The notes beneath the pieces are model-generated. The model ran no database searches. It was not told the DNA's origin and saw nothing but the letters and a program-made list of their open reading frames with translations. This document shows, in pieces, positions 29,801-44,600 of a DNA stretch of 64,000 bases. The DNA lies in assembly GCA_949316495.1 (NCBI GenBank), contig OX439004.1, positions 18,392,425-18,456,424 of the forward strand, written 5' to 3'. A program made the position numbers and the translations under genes. The stretch's first letter is position 1. Each line of letters opens with the position of its first letter. This stretch comes from Amphiduros pacificus (lineage: Eukaryota > Annelida > Polychaeta > Phyllodocida > Hesionidae).

Positions 29801-32800
29801 TGGGGTGAGATGCACTTTAGAACAAAATTTGGGAGCCACCCAATCGATTTCTGACGTGCCGATGATCAACGCTAACTTGAAAAAGGGGCGAAATATTGGT
29901 TTTGAATTTTTCATATATGCATGCTGATCACTGCAGTATCCAAACAGATCAGAAATGTGGAATGGGGTGAGATGCACTTTAGAACAAAATTTCGGAGCCA
30001 CCAAATCGATTTCTGATGTGCCGATGATCAACGGTAACTCGAAAAAGGGGTGAAATATTGGTTTTGAATTTTTCATATATGCATGCTGATCACTGCATTC
30101 TCCAAACAGATCAGAAAAGTCCAATGGGGTGAGATGCACTTTAGAACAAAATTTCGGAGCCACCCAATCGATTTCTGACATGCCGATGATCAACGGTAAC
30201 TCGAAAAAGGGGCGAAATATTGGTTTTGAATTTTTCATATATGCATGCTGATCACTGCAGTGTCCAAAGAGATCAGAAATGTGGAATGGGGTGAGATGCA
30301 CTTTAGAACAAAATTTGGGAGCCACCCAATCGATTTCTGACGTGCCGATGATCAACGGTAACTCGAAAAAGGGGCGAAATATTGGTTTTGAATTTTTCAT
30401 ATATGCATGCTGATCACTGCAGTCTCCAAACAGATCAGAAATGTGGAATGGGGTGAGATGCACTTTAGAATAAAATTTTGGAGCCACCCAATCGATTTCT
30501 GAAGTGCCGATGATCAACGGTAGCTCGAAAAAATGGCGATATATTGGTTTTCAATTTTTCATATATGCATGCTGATCACTGCAGTCTCCAAACAGATCAG
30601 AAATGTGGAATGGGGTGAGATGCACTTTAGAATAAAATTTCGGAGCCACCCAATCAATTTCTGATGTGCCGATGATCAACGGTAACTTGAATAAGGGGCG
30701 AAATATTGGTTTTGAAATTTTCATATATGCATGCTGATCACTGCAGTCTCCAAACAGATCAGAAATGTGGAATGGGGTGAGATGCACTTTAGAACAAAAT
30801 TTGGGAGCCACCCAATCGATTTCTGACGTGCCGATGATCAACGCTAACTCGAAAAAGGGGTGAAATATTGGTTTTCAATTTTTCATATATGCATGCTGAT
30901 CACTGCAGTCTCCAAACAGATCAGAAATGTGGAATGGGGTGAGATGCACTTTAGAATAAAATTTCGGAGCCACACAATCAATTTTTGACGTGCCGATGAT
31001 CAACGCTAACTTGAAAAAGGGGCGAAATATTGGTTTTGAATTTTTCATATATGCATGCTGATCACTGCAGTCTCCAAACAGATCAGAAATGTGGAATGGG
31101 GTGAGATGCACTTTAGAACAAAATTTCGGAGCCACCCAATCGATTTCTGACGTGCCGATGATCAGCGGTAACTCGAAAAAGGGGCGATATATTGGTTTTG
31201 AATTTTTCATATATGCATGCTGATCACTGCAGTGTCCAAAGAGATCAGAAATGTGGAATGGGGTGAGATGCAGTTTTATAACAAAATTTTGGAGCCACCC
31301 AATCGATTTCTGACGTGCCGATGATCAACGCTAACTCGAAAAAGGGGTGAAATATTGGTTTTGAATTTTTCATATATGCATGCTGATCACTGCATTCTCC
31401 AAACAGATCAGAAATGTGGAATGGGGTGAGATGCACTTTAGAACAAAATTTCGGAGCCACCCAATCGATTTCTGACGTGCCGATGATCAGCGGTAACTCG
31501 AAAAAGGGGCAATATATTGGTTTTGAATTTTTCATATATGCATGCTGATCACTGCAGTCTCCAAACAGATCAGAAATGTGGAATGGGGTGAGATGCACTT
31601 TAGAACAAAATTTGGGAGCCACCCAATCGATTTTTGACGTGCCGATGATCATCGCTAACTCGAAAAAGGGGCGAAATATTGGTTTTGAATTTTTCATATA
31701 TGCATGCTGATCACTGCAGTCTCCAAACAGATCAGAAATGTGGAATGGGGTGAGATGCACTTTAGAACAAAATTTCGGAGCCACCCAATCGATTTCTGAC
31801 GTGCCGATGATCAGCGGTAACTCGAAAAAGGGGCAATATATTGGTTTTGAATTTTTCATATATGCATGCTGATCACTGCAGTCTCCAAACAGATCAGAAA
31901 TGTGGAATGGGGTGAGATGCACTTTAGAATAAAATTTCGGAGCCACCCAATCAATTTTTGACGTGCCGATGATCAACTCTAACTCGAAAAAGGGTCGAAA
32001 TATTGGTTTTGAATTTTTTATATATGCATGCTGATCACTACAGTCTCCAAACAGATCAGAAAAGTCCAATGGGGTGAGATGCACTTTAGAACAAAATTTG
32101 GGAGCCACCCAATCGATTTCTGACGTGCCGATGATCAACGCTAACTTGAAAAAGGGGCGAAATATTGGTTTTGAATTTTTCATATATGCATGCTGATCAC
32201 TGCAGTATCCAAACAGATCAGAAATGTGGAATGGGGTGAGATGCACTTTAGAACAAAATTTCGGAGCCACCAAATCGATTTCTGATGTGCCGATGATCAA
32301 CGGTAACTCGAAAAAGGGGTGAAATATTGGTTTTGAATTTTTCATATATGCATGCTGATCACTGCATTCTCCAAACAGATCAGAAAAGTCCAATGGGGTG
32401 AGATGCACTTTAGAACAAAATTTCGGAGCCACCCAATCGATTTCTGACATGCCGATGATCAACGGTAACTCGAAAAAGGGGCGAAATATTGGTTTTGAAT
32501 TTTTCATATATGCATGCTGATCACTGCAGTGTCCAAAGAGATCAGAAATGTGGAATGGGGTGAGATGCACTTTAGAACAAAATTTGGGAGCCACCCAATC
32601 GATTTCTGACGTGCCGATGATCAACGCTAACTCGAAAAAGGGGCGAAATATTGGTTTTGAATTTTTCATATATGCATGCTGATCACTGCAGTCTCCAAAC
32701 AGATCAGAAATGTGGAATGGGGTGAGATGCACTTTAGAATAAAATTTTGGAGCCACCCAATCGATTTCTGAAGTGCCGATGATCAACGGTAGCTCGAAAA

Positions 32801-34349
32801 AATGGCGATATATTGGTTTTTAATTTTTCATATATGCATGCTGATCACTGCAGTCTCCAAACAGATCAGAAATGTGGAATGGGGTGAGATGCACTTTAGA
32901 ATAAAATTTCGGAGCCACCCAATCAATTTCTGATGTGCCGATGATCAACGGTAACTTGAATAAGGGGCGAAATATTGGTTTTGAATTTTTCATATATGCA
33001 TGCTGATCACTGCAGTCTCCAAACAGATCAGAAATGTGGAATGGGGTGAGATGCACTTTAGAACAAAATTTGGGAGCCACCCAATCGATTTATGACGTGC
33101 CGATGATCAACGCTAACTCGAAAAAGGGGTGAAATATTGGTTTTCAATTTTTCATATATGCATGCTGATCACTGCAGTCTCCAAACAGATCAGAAATGTG
33201 GAATGGGGTGAGATGCACTTGACAAAAAAAATTTCGGAGCCACCCAATCAATTTCTGATGTGCCGATGATCAACGGTAACTTGAATAAGGGGCAATATAT
33301 TGGTTTTGAATTTTTCATATATGCATGCTGATCACTGCAGTCTCCAAACAGATCAGAAATGTGGAATGGGGTGAGATGCACTTTAGAATAAAATTTCGGA
33401 GCCACCCAATCAATTTTTGACGTGCCGATGATCAACTCTAACTCGAAAAAGGGTCGAAATATTGGTTTTGAATTTTTTATATATGCATGCTGATCACTGC
33501 AGTCTCCAAACAGATCAGAAATGTGGAATGGGGTGAGATGCACTTTAGAATAAAATTTCGGAGCCACACAATCAATTTTTGACGTGCCGATGATCAACGC
33601 TAACTTGAAAAAGGGGCGAAATATTGGTTTTGAATTTTTCATATATGCATGCTGATCACTGCAGTCTCCAAACAGATCAGAAATGTGGATTGGGGTGAGA
33701 TGCACTTTAGAATAAAATTTCGGAGCCACCCAATCGATTTTTGACTTGCCGATGATCAACGCTAACTCGAAAAAGGGGCGAAATATTGGTTTTGAATTTT
33801 TCATATATGCATGCTGATCACTGCAGTCTCCAAACAGATCAGAAATGTGGATTGGGGTGAGATGCACTTTAGAATAAAATTTCGGAGCCACCCAATCAAT
33901 TTCTGATATGCCGATGATCAACGCTAACTTGAAAAAGGGGCGAAATATTGGTTTTGAATATTTCATATATGCATGCTGATCACTGCAGTCTCCAAACAGA
34001 TCAGAAATGTGGAATGGGGTGAGATGCACTTTAGAACAAAATTTGGGAGCCACCCAATCGATTTTTGACGTGCCGATCATCATCGCTAACTCGAAAAAGG
34101 GGCGAAATATTGGTTTTGAATTTTTCATATATGCATGCTGATCACTGCAGTCTCCAAACAGATCAGAAATGTGGAATGGGGTGAGATGCACTTTAGAACA
34201 AAATTTCGGAGCCACCCAATCGATTTCTGACGTGCCGATGATCAGCGGTAACTCGAAAAAGGGGCGATATATTGGTTTTGAATTTTTCATATATGCATGC
34301 TGATCACTGCAGTGTCCAAAGAGATCAGAAATGTGGAATGGGGTGAGAT
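23814..34349. repeat. Two copies of a 5.2-kb super-unit (2269 bp + 2918 or 3080 bp)
   Basis: The first copy, 23814-29000, is 5187 bp, made of a 2269-bp unit (14 monomers) and a 2918-bp unit. The second, 29001-34349, is 2269 bp plus 3080 bp; the extra 162 bp is one added monomer in the second half. Both contain the rare CTTGACAAAAAAAATTTC variant (near 28034 and 33221) and the CCACCAAATCGATTTC variant. The nested structure (monomer, 14-mer, 32-mer) shows duplication of a duplicated block. Confidence 0.9.
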
Positions 34350-37300
34350 GCAGTTTTATAACAAAATTTTGGAGCCACCCAATCGATTTCTGACGTGCCG
34401 ATGATCAACGCTAACTCGAAAAAGGGGTGAAATATTGGTTTTGAATTTTTCATATATGCATGCTGATCACTGCATTCTCCAAACAGATCAGAAATGTGGA
34501 ATGGGGTGAGATGCACTTTAGAACAAAATTTCGGAGCCACCCAATCGATTTCTGACGTGCCGATGATCAGCGGTAACTCGAAAAAGGGGCAATATATTGG
34601 TTTTGAATTTTTCATATATGCATGCTGATCACTGCAGTCTCCAAACAGATCAGAAATGTGGAATGGGGTGAGATGCACTTTAGAATAAAATTTCGGAGCC
34701 ACCCAATCAATTTTTGACGTGCCGATGATCAACTCTAACTCGAAAAAGGGTCGAAATATTGGTTTTGAATTTTTTATATATGCATGCTGATCACTACAGT
34801 CTCCAAACAGATCAGAAAAGTCCAATGGGGTGAGATGCACTTTAGAACAAAATTTGGGAGCCACCCAATCGATTTCTGACGTGCCGATGATCAACGGTAA
34901 CTCGAAAAAGGGGCGAAATATTGGTTTTGAATTTTTCATATATGCATGCTGATCACTGCAGTCTCCAAACAGATCAGTAATGTGGAATGGGGTGAGATGC
35001 ACTTTAGAACAAAATTTCGGAGCCACCCAATCGATTTCTGACGTGCCGATGATCAGCGGTAACTCGAAAAAGGGGCGATATATTGGTTTTGAATTTTTCA
35101 TATATGCATGCTGATCACTGCAGTCTCCAAACAGATCAGAAATGTGGAATGGGGTGAGATGCACTTTAGAACAAAATTTCGGAGCCACCCAATGGATTTA
35201 TGACGTGCCGATGATCAACGCTAACTCGAAAAAGGGGTGAAATATTGGTTTTCAATTTTTCATATATGCATGCTGATCACTGCAGTCTCCAAACAGATCA
35301 GAAATGTGGAATGGGGTGAGATGCACTTTAGAATAAAATTTCGGAGCCACACAATCAATTTTTGACGTGCCGATGATCAACGCTAACTTGAAAAAGGGGC
35401 GAAATATTGGTTTTGAATTTTTCATATATGCATGCTGATCACTGCAGTCTCCAAACAGATCAGAAATGTGGAATGGGGTGAGATGCACTTTAGAACAAAA
35501 TTTCGGAGCCACCCAATCGATTTCTGACGTGCCGATGATCAGCGGTAACTCGAAAAAGGGGCGATATATTGGTTTTGAATTTTTCATATATGCATGCTGA
35601 TCACTGCAGTGTCCAAAGAGATCAGAAATGTGGAATGGGGTGAGATGCAGTTTTATAACAAAATTTTGGAGCCACCCAATCGATTTCTGACGTGCCGATG
35701 ATCAACGCTAACTCGAAAAAGGGGTGAAATATTGGTTTTGAATTTTTCATATATGCATGCTGATCACTGCATTCTCCAAACAGATCAGAAATGTGGAATG
35801 GGGTGAGATGCACTTTAGAACAAAATTTCGGAGCCACCCAATCGATTTCTGACGTGCCGATGATCAGCGGTAACTCGAAAAAGGGGCAATATATTGGTTT
35901 TGAATTTTTCATATATGCATGCTGATCACTGCAGTCTCCAAACAGATCAGAAATGTGGAATGGGGTGAGATGCACTTTAGAACAAAATTTGGGAGCCACC
36001 CAATCGATTTTTGACGTGCCGATGATCATCGCTAACTCGAAAAAGGGGCGAAATATTGGTTTTGAATTTTTCATATATGCATGCTGATCACTGCAGTCTC
36101 CAAACAGATCAGAAATGTGGAATGGGGTGAGATGCACTTTAGAACAAAATTTCGGAGCCACCCAATCGATTTCTGACGTGCCGATGATCAGCGGTAACTC
36201 GAAAAAGGGGCAATATATTGGTTTTGAATTTTTCATATATGCATGCTGATCACTGCAGTCTCCAAACAGATCAGAAATGTGGAATGGGGTGAGATGCACT
36301 TTAGAATAAAATTTCGGAGCCACCCAATCAATTTTTGACGTGCCGATGATCAACTCTAACTCGAAAAAGGGTCGAAATATTGGTTTTGAATTTTTTATAT
36401 ATGCATGCTGATCACTACAGTCTCCAAACAGATCAGAAAAGTCCAATGGGGTGAGATGCACTTTAGAACAAAATTTGGGAGCCACCCAATCGATTTCTGA
36501 CGTGCCGATGATCAACGCTAACTTGAAAAAGGGGCGAAATATTGGTTTTGAATTTTTCATATATGCATGCTGATCACTGCAGTATCCAAACAGATCAGAA
36601 ATGTGGAATGGGGTGAGATGCACTTTAGAACAAAATTTCGGAGCCACCAAATCGATTTCTGATGTGCCGATGATCAACGGTAACTCGAAAAAGGGGTGAA
36701 ATATTGGTTTTGAATTTTTCATATATGCATGCTGATCACTGCATTCTCCAAACAGATCAGAAAAGTCCAATGGGGTGAGATGCACTTTAGAACAAAATTT
36801 CGGAGCCACCCAATCGATTTCTGACATGCCGATGATCAACGGTAACTCGAAAAAGGGGCGAAATATTGGTTTTGAATTTTTCATATATGCATGCTGATCA
36901 CTGCAGTGTCCAAAGAGATCAGAAATGTGGAATGGGGTGAGATGCACTTTAGAACAAAATTTGGGAGCCACCCAATCGATTTCTGACGTGCCGATGATCA
37001 ACGGTAACTCGAAAAAGGGGCGAAATATTGGTTTTGAATTTTTCATATATGCATGCTGATCACTGCATTCTCCAAACAGATCAGAAAAGTCCAATGGGGT
37101 GAGATGCACTTTAGAACAAAATTTCGGAGCCACCCAATCAATTTTTGACGTGCCGATGATCAACGCTAACTTGAAAAAGGGGCGAAATATTGGTTTTGAA
37201 TTTTTCATATATGCATGCTGATCACTGCAGTCTCCAAACAGATCAGAAATGTGGAATGGGGTGAGATGCACTTTAGAATAAAATTTCGGAGCCACACAAT

Positions 37301-40300
37301 CAATTTTTGACGTGCCGATGATCAACGCTAACTTGAAAAAGGGGCGAAATATTGGTTTTGAATTTTTCATATATGCATGCTGATCACTGCAGTCTCCAAA
37401 CAGATCAGAAATGTGGAATGGGGTGAGATGCACTTTAGAACAAAATTTCGGAGCCACCCAATCGATTTCTGACGTGCCGATGATCAGCGGTAACTCGAAA
37501 AAGGGGCGATATATTGGTTTTCAATTTTTCATATATGCATGCTGATCACTGCAGTGTCCAAAGAGATCAGAAATGTGGAATGGGGTGAGATGCAGTTTTA
37601 TAACAAAATTTTGGAGCCACCCAATCGATTTCTGACGTGCCGATGATCAACGCTAACTCGAAAAAGGGGTGAAATATTGGTTTTGAATTTTTCATATATG
37701 CATGCTGATCACTGCATTCTCCAAACAGATCAGAAATGTGGAATGGGGTGAGATGCACTTTAGAACAAAATTTCGGAGCCACCCAATCGATTTCTGACGT
37801 GCCGATGATCAGCGGTAACTCGAAAAAGGGGCAATATATTGGTTTTGAATTTTTCATATATGCATGCTGATCACTGCAGTCTCCAAACAGATCAGAAATG
37901 TGGAATGGGGTGAGATGCACTTTAGAACAAAATTTGGGAGCCACCCAATCGATTTTTGACGTGCCGATGATCATCGCTAACTCGAAAAAGGGGCGAAATA
38001 TTGGTTTTGAATTTTTCATATATGCATGCTGATCACTGCAGTCTCCAAACAGATCAGAAATGTGGAATGGGGTGAGATGCACTTTAGAACAAAATTTGGG
38101 AGCCACCCAATCGATTTCTGACGTGCCGATGATCAACGGTAACTCGAAAAAGGGGCGAAATATTGGTTTTGAATTTTTCATATATGCATGCTGATCACTG
38201 CATTCTCCAAACAGATCAGAAAAGTCCAATGGGGTGAGATGCACTTTAGAACAAAATTTCGGAGCCACCCAATCAATTTTTGACGTGCCGATGATCAACG
38301 CTAACTTGAAAAAGGGGCGAAATATTGGTTTTGAATTTTTCATATATGCATGCTGATCACTGCAGTCTCCAAACAGATCAGAAATGTGGAATGGGGTGAG
38401 ATGCACTTTAGAATAAAATTTCGGAGCCACACAATCAATTTTTGACGTGCCGATGATCAACGCTAACTTGAAAAAGGGGCGAAATATTGGTTTTGAATTT
38501 TTCATATATGCATGCTGATCACTGCAGTCTCCAAACAGATCAGAAATGTGGAATGGGGTGAGATGCACTTTAGAACAAAATTTCGGAGCCACCCAATCGA
38601 TTTCTGACGTGCCGATGATCAGCGGTAACTCGAAAAAGGGGCGATATATTGGTTTTGAATTTTTCATATATGCATGCTGATCACTGCAGTGTCCAAAGAG
38701 ATCAGAAATGTGGAATGGGGTGAGATGCAGTTTTATAACAAAATTTTGGAGCCACCCAATCGATTTCTGACGTGCCGATGATCAACGCTAACTCGAAAAA
38801 GGGGTGAAATATTGGTTTTGAATTTTTCATATATGCATGCTGATCACTGCATTCTCCAAACAGATCAGAAATGTGGAATGGGGTGAGATGCACTTTAGAA
38901 CAAAATTTCGGAGCCACCCAATCGATTTCTGACGTGCCGATGATCAGCGGTAACTCGAAAAAGGGGCAATATATTGGTTTTGAATTTTTCATATATGCAT
39001 GCTGATCACTGCAGTCTCCAAACAGATCAGAAATGTGGAATGGGGTGAGATGCACTTTAGAACAAAATTTGGGAGCCACCCAATCGATTTTTGACGTGCC
39101 GATGATCATCGCTAACTCGAAAAAGGGGCGAAATATTGGTTTTGAATTTTTCATATATGCATGCTGATCACTGCAGTCTCCAAACATATCAGAAATGTGG
39201 AATGGGGTGAGATGCACTTTAGAACAAAATTTCGGAGCCACCCAATCGATTTCTGACGTGCCGATGATCAGCGGTAACTCGAAAAAGGGGCGATATATTG
39301 GTTTTGAATTTTTCATATATGCATGCTGATCACTGCAGTGTCCAAAGAGATCAGAAATGTGGAATGGGGTGAGATGCAGTTTTATAACAAAATTTTGGAG
39401 CCACCCAATCGATTTCTGACGTGCCGATGATCAACGCTAACTCGAAAAAGGGGTGAAATATTGGTTTTGAATTTTTCATATATGCATGCTGATCACTGCA
39501 TTCTCCAAACAGATCAGAAATGTGGAATGGGGTGAGATGCACTTTAGAACAAAATTTCGGAGCCACCCAATCGATTTCTGACGTGCCGATGATCAGCGGT
39601 AACTCGAAAAAGGGGCAATATATTGGTTTTGAATTTTTCATATATGCATGCTGATCACTGCAGTCTCCAAACAGATCAGAAATGTGGAATGGGGTGAGAT
39701 GCACTTTAGAACAAAATTGGGAGCCACCCAATCGATTTTTGACGTGCCGATGATCATCGCTAACTCGAAAAAGGGGCGAAATATTGGTTTTGAATTTTTC
39801 ATATATGCATGCTGATCACTGCAGTCTCCAAACAGATCAGAAATGTGGAATGGGGTGAGATGCACTTTAGAACAAAATTTCGGAGCCACCCAATCGATTT
39901 CTGACGTGCCGATGATCAGCGGTAACTCGAAAAAGGGGCAATATATTGGTTTTGAATTTTTCATATATGCATGCTGATCACTGCAGTCTCCAAACAGATC
40001 AGAAATGTGGAATGGGGGTGAGATGCACTTTAGAATAAAATTTCGGAGCCACCCAATCAATTTTTGACGTGCCGATGATCAACTCTAACTCGAAAAAGGG
40101 TCGAAATATTGGTTTTGAATTTTTCATATATGCATGCTGATCACTACAGTCTCCAAAGAGATCAGAAAAGTCCAATGGGGTGAGATGCACTTTAGAACAA
40201 AATTTGGGAGCCACCCAATCGATTTCTGACGTGCCGATGATCAACGCTAACTTGAAAAAGGGGCGAAATATTGGTTTTGAATTTTTCATATATGCATGCT

Positions 40301-41493
40301 GATCACTGCAGTATCCAAACAGATCAGAAATGTGGAATGGGGTGAGATGCACTTTAGAACAAAATTTCGGAGCCACCAAATCGATTTCTGATGTGCCGAT
40401 GATCAACGGTAACTCGAAAAAGGGGTGAAATATTGGTTTTGAATTTTTCATATATGCATGCTGATCACTGCATTCTCCAAACAGATCAGAAAAGTCCAAT
40501 GGGGTGAGATGCACTTTAGAACAAAATTTCGGAGCCACCCAATCGATTTCTGACATGCCAATGATCAACGGTAACTCGAAAAAGGGGCGAAATATTGGTT
40601 TGAATTTTTCATATATGCATGCTGATCACTGCAGTGTCCAAAGAGATCAGAAATGTGGAATGGGGTGAGATGCACTTTAGAACAAAATTTGGGAGCCACC
40701 CAATCGATTTCTGACGTGCCGATGATCAACGGTAACTCGAAAAAGGGGCGAAATATTGGTTTTGAATTTTTCATATATGCATGCTGATCACTGCAGTCTC
40801 CAAACAGATCAGAAATGTGGAATGGGGTGAGATGCACTTTAGAATAAAATTTTGGAGCCACCCAATCGATTTCTGAAGTGCCGATGATCAACGGTAGCTC
40901 GAAAAAATGGCGATATATTGGTTTTCAATTTTTTCATATATGCATGCTGATCACTGCAGTCTCCAAACAGATCAGAAATGTGGAATGGGGTGAGATGCAC
41001 TTTAGAATAAAATTTCGGAGCCACCCAATCAATTTCTGATGTGCCGATGATCAACGGTAACTTGAATAAGGGGCGAAATATTGGTTTTGAAATTTTCATA
41101 TATGCATGCTGATCACTGCAGTCTCCAAACAGATCAGAAATGTGGAATGGGGTGAGATGCACTTTAGAACAAAATTTGGGAGCCACCCAATCGATTTCTG
41201 ACGTGCCGATGATCAACGCTAACTCGAAAAAGGGGTGAAATATTGGTTTTCAATTTTTCATATATGCATGCTGATCACTGCAGTCTCCAAACAGATCAGA
41301 AATGTGGAATGGGGTGAGATGCACTTTAGAATAAAATTTCGGAGCCACACAATCAATTTTTGACGTGCCGATGATCAACGCTAACTTGAAAAAGGGGCGA
41401 AATATTGGTTTTGAATTTTTCATATATGCATGCTGATCACTGCAGTCTCCAAACAGATCAGAAATGTGGAATGGGGTGAGATGCACTTTAGAA
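34350..41493. repeat. Satellite A segment with shortening marker intervals up to the gap
   Basis: Marker intervals fall to 1297, 1945, 1135 and 649 bp, so this part is a patchwork of truncated higher-order units. Monomers resemble those of 23814-34349 and continue to the gap without a visible array end. After about 39700 there are four one-base homopolymer length changes, at about 39718, 40015, 40600 and 40931, that have no counterpart in the homologous units. These look like consensus errors near a contig end rather than biology. Confidence 0.85.
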
Positions 41494-41693
41494 NNNNNNN
41501 NNNNNNNNNNNNNNNNNNNNNNNNNNNNNNNNNNNNNNNNNNNNNNNNNNNNNNNNNNNNNNNNNNNNNNNNNNNNNNNNNNNNNNNNNNNNNNNNNNNN
41601 NNNNNNNNNNNNNNNNNNNNNNNNNNNNNNNNNNNNNNNNNNNNNNNNNNNNNNNNNNNNNNNNNNNNNNNNNNNNNNNNNNNNNNNNNNNNN
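41494..41693. other. Assembly gap, 200 N
   Basis: Exactly 200 N separate satellite A from the 180-bp array. The round length is a conventional scaffolding placeholder, so true distance, and even true adjacency, are unknown. The gap also removes the left end of the element that follows. Confidence 0.98.
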
Positions 41694-44600
41694 GGGGTTG
41701 AATTAGGAGGTCAAACTTGGAAAAAAATGAAAAACTTTCATGATTTTAATGGATTTTTGCACAACGATTTTTTTATATGAGGGTCATTTCAATATGGTTT
41801 TCCTTTTTAGGAAACCATGTATAGGGTACCAAATACCTCCCTGAATTTTTCACTAATTGAGCAATTTTTTAAGGGGTTGAATTAGGAGGTCAAACTTGAA
41901 AAAAATGAAAAATTCTCATGATTTTCATGGTTTTTTGCACAACAATTTTTTTTATATGAGGGTTATTTCAATGTGGTTTTCCTTTTCAGGGAACCATGTA
42001 TAGGGTACCAAGTACCTCCCTGAATTTTTCACTAATTGAGCAATTTTTTTAAGGGGTTGAACTAGGAGGTCAAACTTGGAAAAAAATGAAAAACTTTCCT
42101 GATTTTAATGGTTTTTTGCACAACAATTTTTTTATATGAGGGTCATTTCAATGTGGGTTTCCTTTTCAGGGAACCATGTATAGGGTACCAAGTACCTCCC
42201 TGAATTTTTCACTAATTGAGCAATTTTTTTAAGGGGTTGAATTAGGAGGTCAAACTTGGAAAAAAATGAAAAACTTTCCTGATTTTAATGGAATTTTGCA
42301 CAACGATTTTTTTATATGAGGGTCATTTCAATATGGTTTTCCTTTTCAGGGAACCATGTATAGGGTACCAAGTACCTCCCTGAATTGTTCACTAATTGAG
42401 CAATTTTTTTAAGGGGTTGAACTAGGAGGTCAAACTTGAAAAAATGAAAAATTCTCATGATTTTAATGGTTTTTTGCACAACGATTTTTTTATATGAGGG
42501 TCATTTCAATGTGGTTTTTCTTTTCAGGGAACCATGTATAGGGTACCAAGTACCTCCCTGAATTGTTCACTAATTGAGCAATTTTTTAAAGGGGTTGAAT
42601 TAGGAGGTCAAACTTGGAAAAAAATGAAAAACTTTCATGATTTTAATGGATTTTTGCACAACGATTTTTTTATATGAGGGTCATTTCAATATGGTTTTCC
42701 TTTTCAGGAAACCATGTATAGGTACCAAGTACCTCCCTGAATTTTTCACTAATTGAGCAATATTTTTAAGGGATTGAACTAGGAGGTCAAACTTGGAAAA
42801 AAATGAAAAATTCTCATGATTTTAATGGTTTTTTGCACAACGATTTTTTTATATGAGGGTCATTTCAATGTGGTTTTCATTTTCAGGGAACCATCTATAG
42901 GGTACCAAATACCTCCCTGAATTTTTCACTAATTGAGCAATTTTTTTAAGGGGTTGAATTAGGAGGTCAAACTTGGAAAAAAATGAAAAACTTTCCTGAT
43001 TTTAATGGAATTTTGCACAACGATTTTTTTATATGAGGGTCATTTCAATATGGTTTTCCTTTTCAGGGAACCATCTATAGGGTACCAAGTACCCTCCCTG
43101 AATTGTTCACTAATTGAGCAATTTTTTTAAGGGGTTGAACTAGGAGGTCAAACTTGGAAAAAAATGAAAAATTCTCATGATTTTAATGGTTTTTTGCACA
43201 ACGATTTTTTTATATGAGGGTCATTTCAATGTGGTTTTCCTTTTCAGGGAACCATGTATAGGGTACCAAGTACCTCCCTGAATTGTTCACTAATTGAGCA
43301 ATTTTTTTAAGGGTTGAATTAGGAGGTCAAACTTGGAAAAAAATGAAAAACTTTCATGATTTTAATGGATTTTTGCACAACGATTTTTTTATATGAGGGT
43401 TATTTCAATATGGTTTTCCTTTTCAGGAAACCATGTATAGGGTACCAAGTACCTCCCTGAATTTTTCACTAATTGAGCAATATTTTTAAGGGGTTGAACT
43501 AGGAGGTCAAACTTGGAAAAAAATGAAAAATTCTCATGATTTTAATGGTTTTTTGCACAACGATTTTTTTATATGAGGGTCATTTCAATGTGGTTTTCAT
43601 TTTCAGGGAACCATCTATAGGGTACCAAATACCTCCCTGAATTTTTCACTAATTGAGCAATTTTTTTAAGGGGTTGAATTAGGAGGTCAAACTTGGAAAA
43701 AAATGAAAAACTTTCCTGATTTTAATGGAATTTTGCACAACGATTTTTTTATATGAGGGTCATTTCAATATGGTTTTCCTTTTCAGGGAACCATCTATAG
43801 GGTACCAAGTACCTCCCTGAATTGTTCACTAATTGAGCAATTTTTTTAAGGGGTTGAACTAGGAGGTCAAACTTGGAAAAAAATGAAAAATTCTCCTGAT
43901 TTAATGGTTTTTTGAACAACGATTTTTTTATATGAGGGTCATTTCAATGTGGTTTTCCTTTTCAGGGAACCATCTATAGGGTACCAAGTACCTCCCTGAA
44001 TTTTTCACTAATTGAGCAATTTTTTTAAGGGGTTGAATTAGGAGGTCAAACTTGGAAAAAAATGAAAAATTCTCCCGATTTTAATGGATTTTTGCACAAC
44101 GATTTTTTTATTTGAGGGTCATTTCAATGTGGTTTTCCTTTTCAGGGAACCATCTATAGGGTACCAAGTACCTCCCTGAATTTTTCACTAATTGAGCAAT
44201 TTTTTTAAGGGTTGAATTAGGAGGTCAAACTTGGAAAAAAATGAAAAACTTTCCTGATTTTAATGGAATTTTGCACAACGATTTTTTTATATGAGGGTCA
44301 TTTCAATATGGTTTTCCTTTTCAGGGAACCATCTATAGGGTACCAAGTACCTCCCTGAATTTTTCACTAATTGAGCAATTTTTTTAAGGGGTTGAACTAG
44401 GAGGTCAAACTTGGAAAAAAAATGAAAAATTCTCATGATTTTAATGGTTTTTTGCACAACGATTTTTTTATATGAGGGTCATTTCAATGTGGTTTTCCTT
44501 TTCAGGGAACCATCTATAGGGTACCAAATACCTCCCTGAATTTTTCACTAATTGAGCAATTTTTTTAAGGGGTTGAACTAGTAGGTCAAACTTGGAAAAA

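Larger units (their letters stand above)
1..41493. repeat. Satellite A: 162-bp tandem array, about 256 monomers
   Basis: A 162-bp unit repeats head to tail from the first base to the gap, so the array is cut by the window start and by the gap. Each unit has an almost invariant part, holding GGTTTTGAATTTTTCAT and then overlapping or adjacent palindromes ATGCAT, GCATGC, TGATCA and CTGCAG (for example 95-119). The variable part carries AGAACAAAATTTGGG or AGAATAAAATTTCGG followed by CCAATCGATTTCTGACGTG or close variants. Monomers differ mainly by a limited set of recurring substitutions, so they fall into types that recur in a fixed order. Since 162 is 54 codons, one minus-strand frame is often open, broken by 163-bp monomers and by monomers with GGTTTTCAATTTTT. 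No other gene signal is present. I cannot tell from sequence whether this is centromeric, subtelomeric or the interior of a larger element. Confidence 0.97.

Noticed and set aside
2192-39731. Many minus-strand open frames of 80-1544 codons with a 54-residue repeat
   Set aside because: They follow the 162-bp period, start and stop at recurring variant monomers, and are broken by regular +1 units. There is no start context, intron or unique domain to support a gene.
1-41493. CRISPR array
   Set aside because: The repeats are contiguous 162-bp units without unique spacers, and the sequence is eukaryotic in character.
1-41493. CENP-B box in satellite A
   Set aside because: I looked for TTCG, four bases, A, two bases, CGGG. 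The nearest word, TTCGGAGCCACCC, lacks the required A and CGGG.
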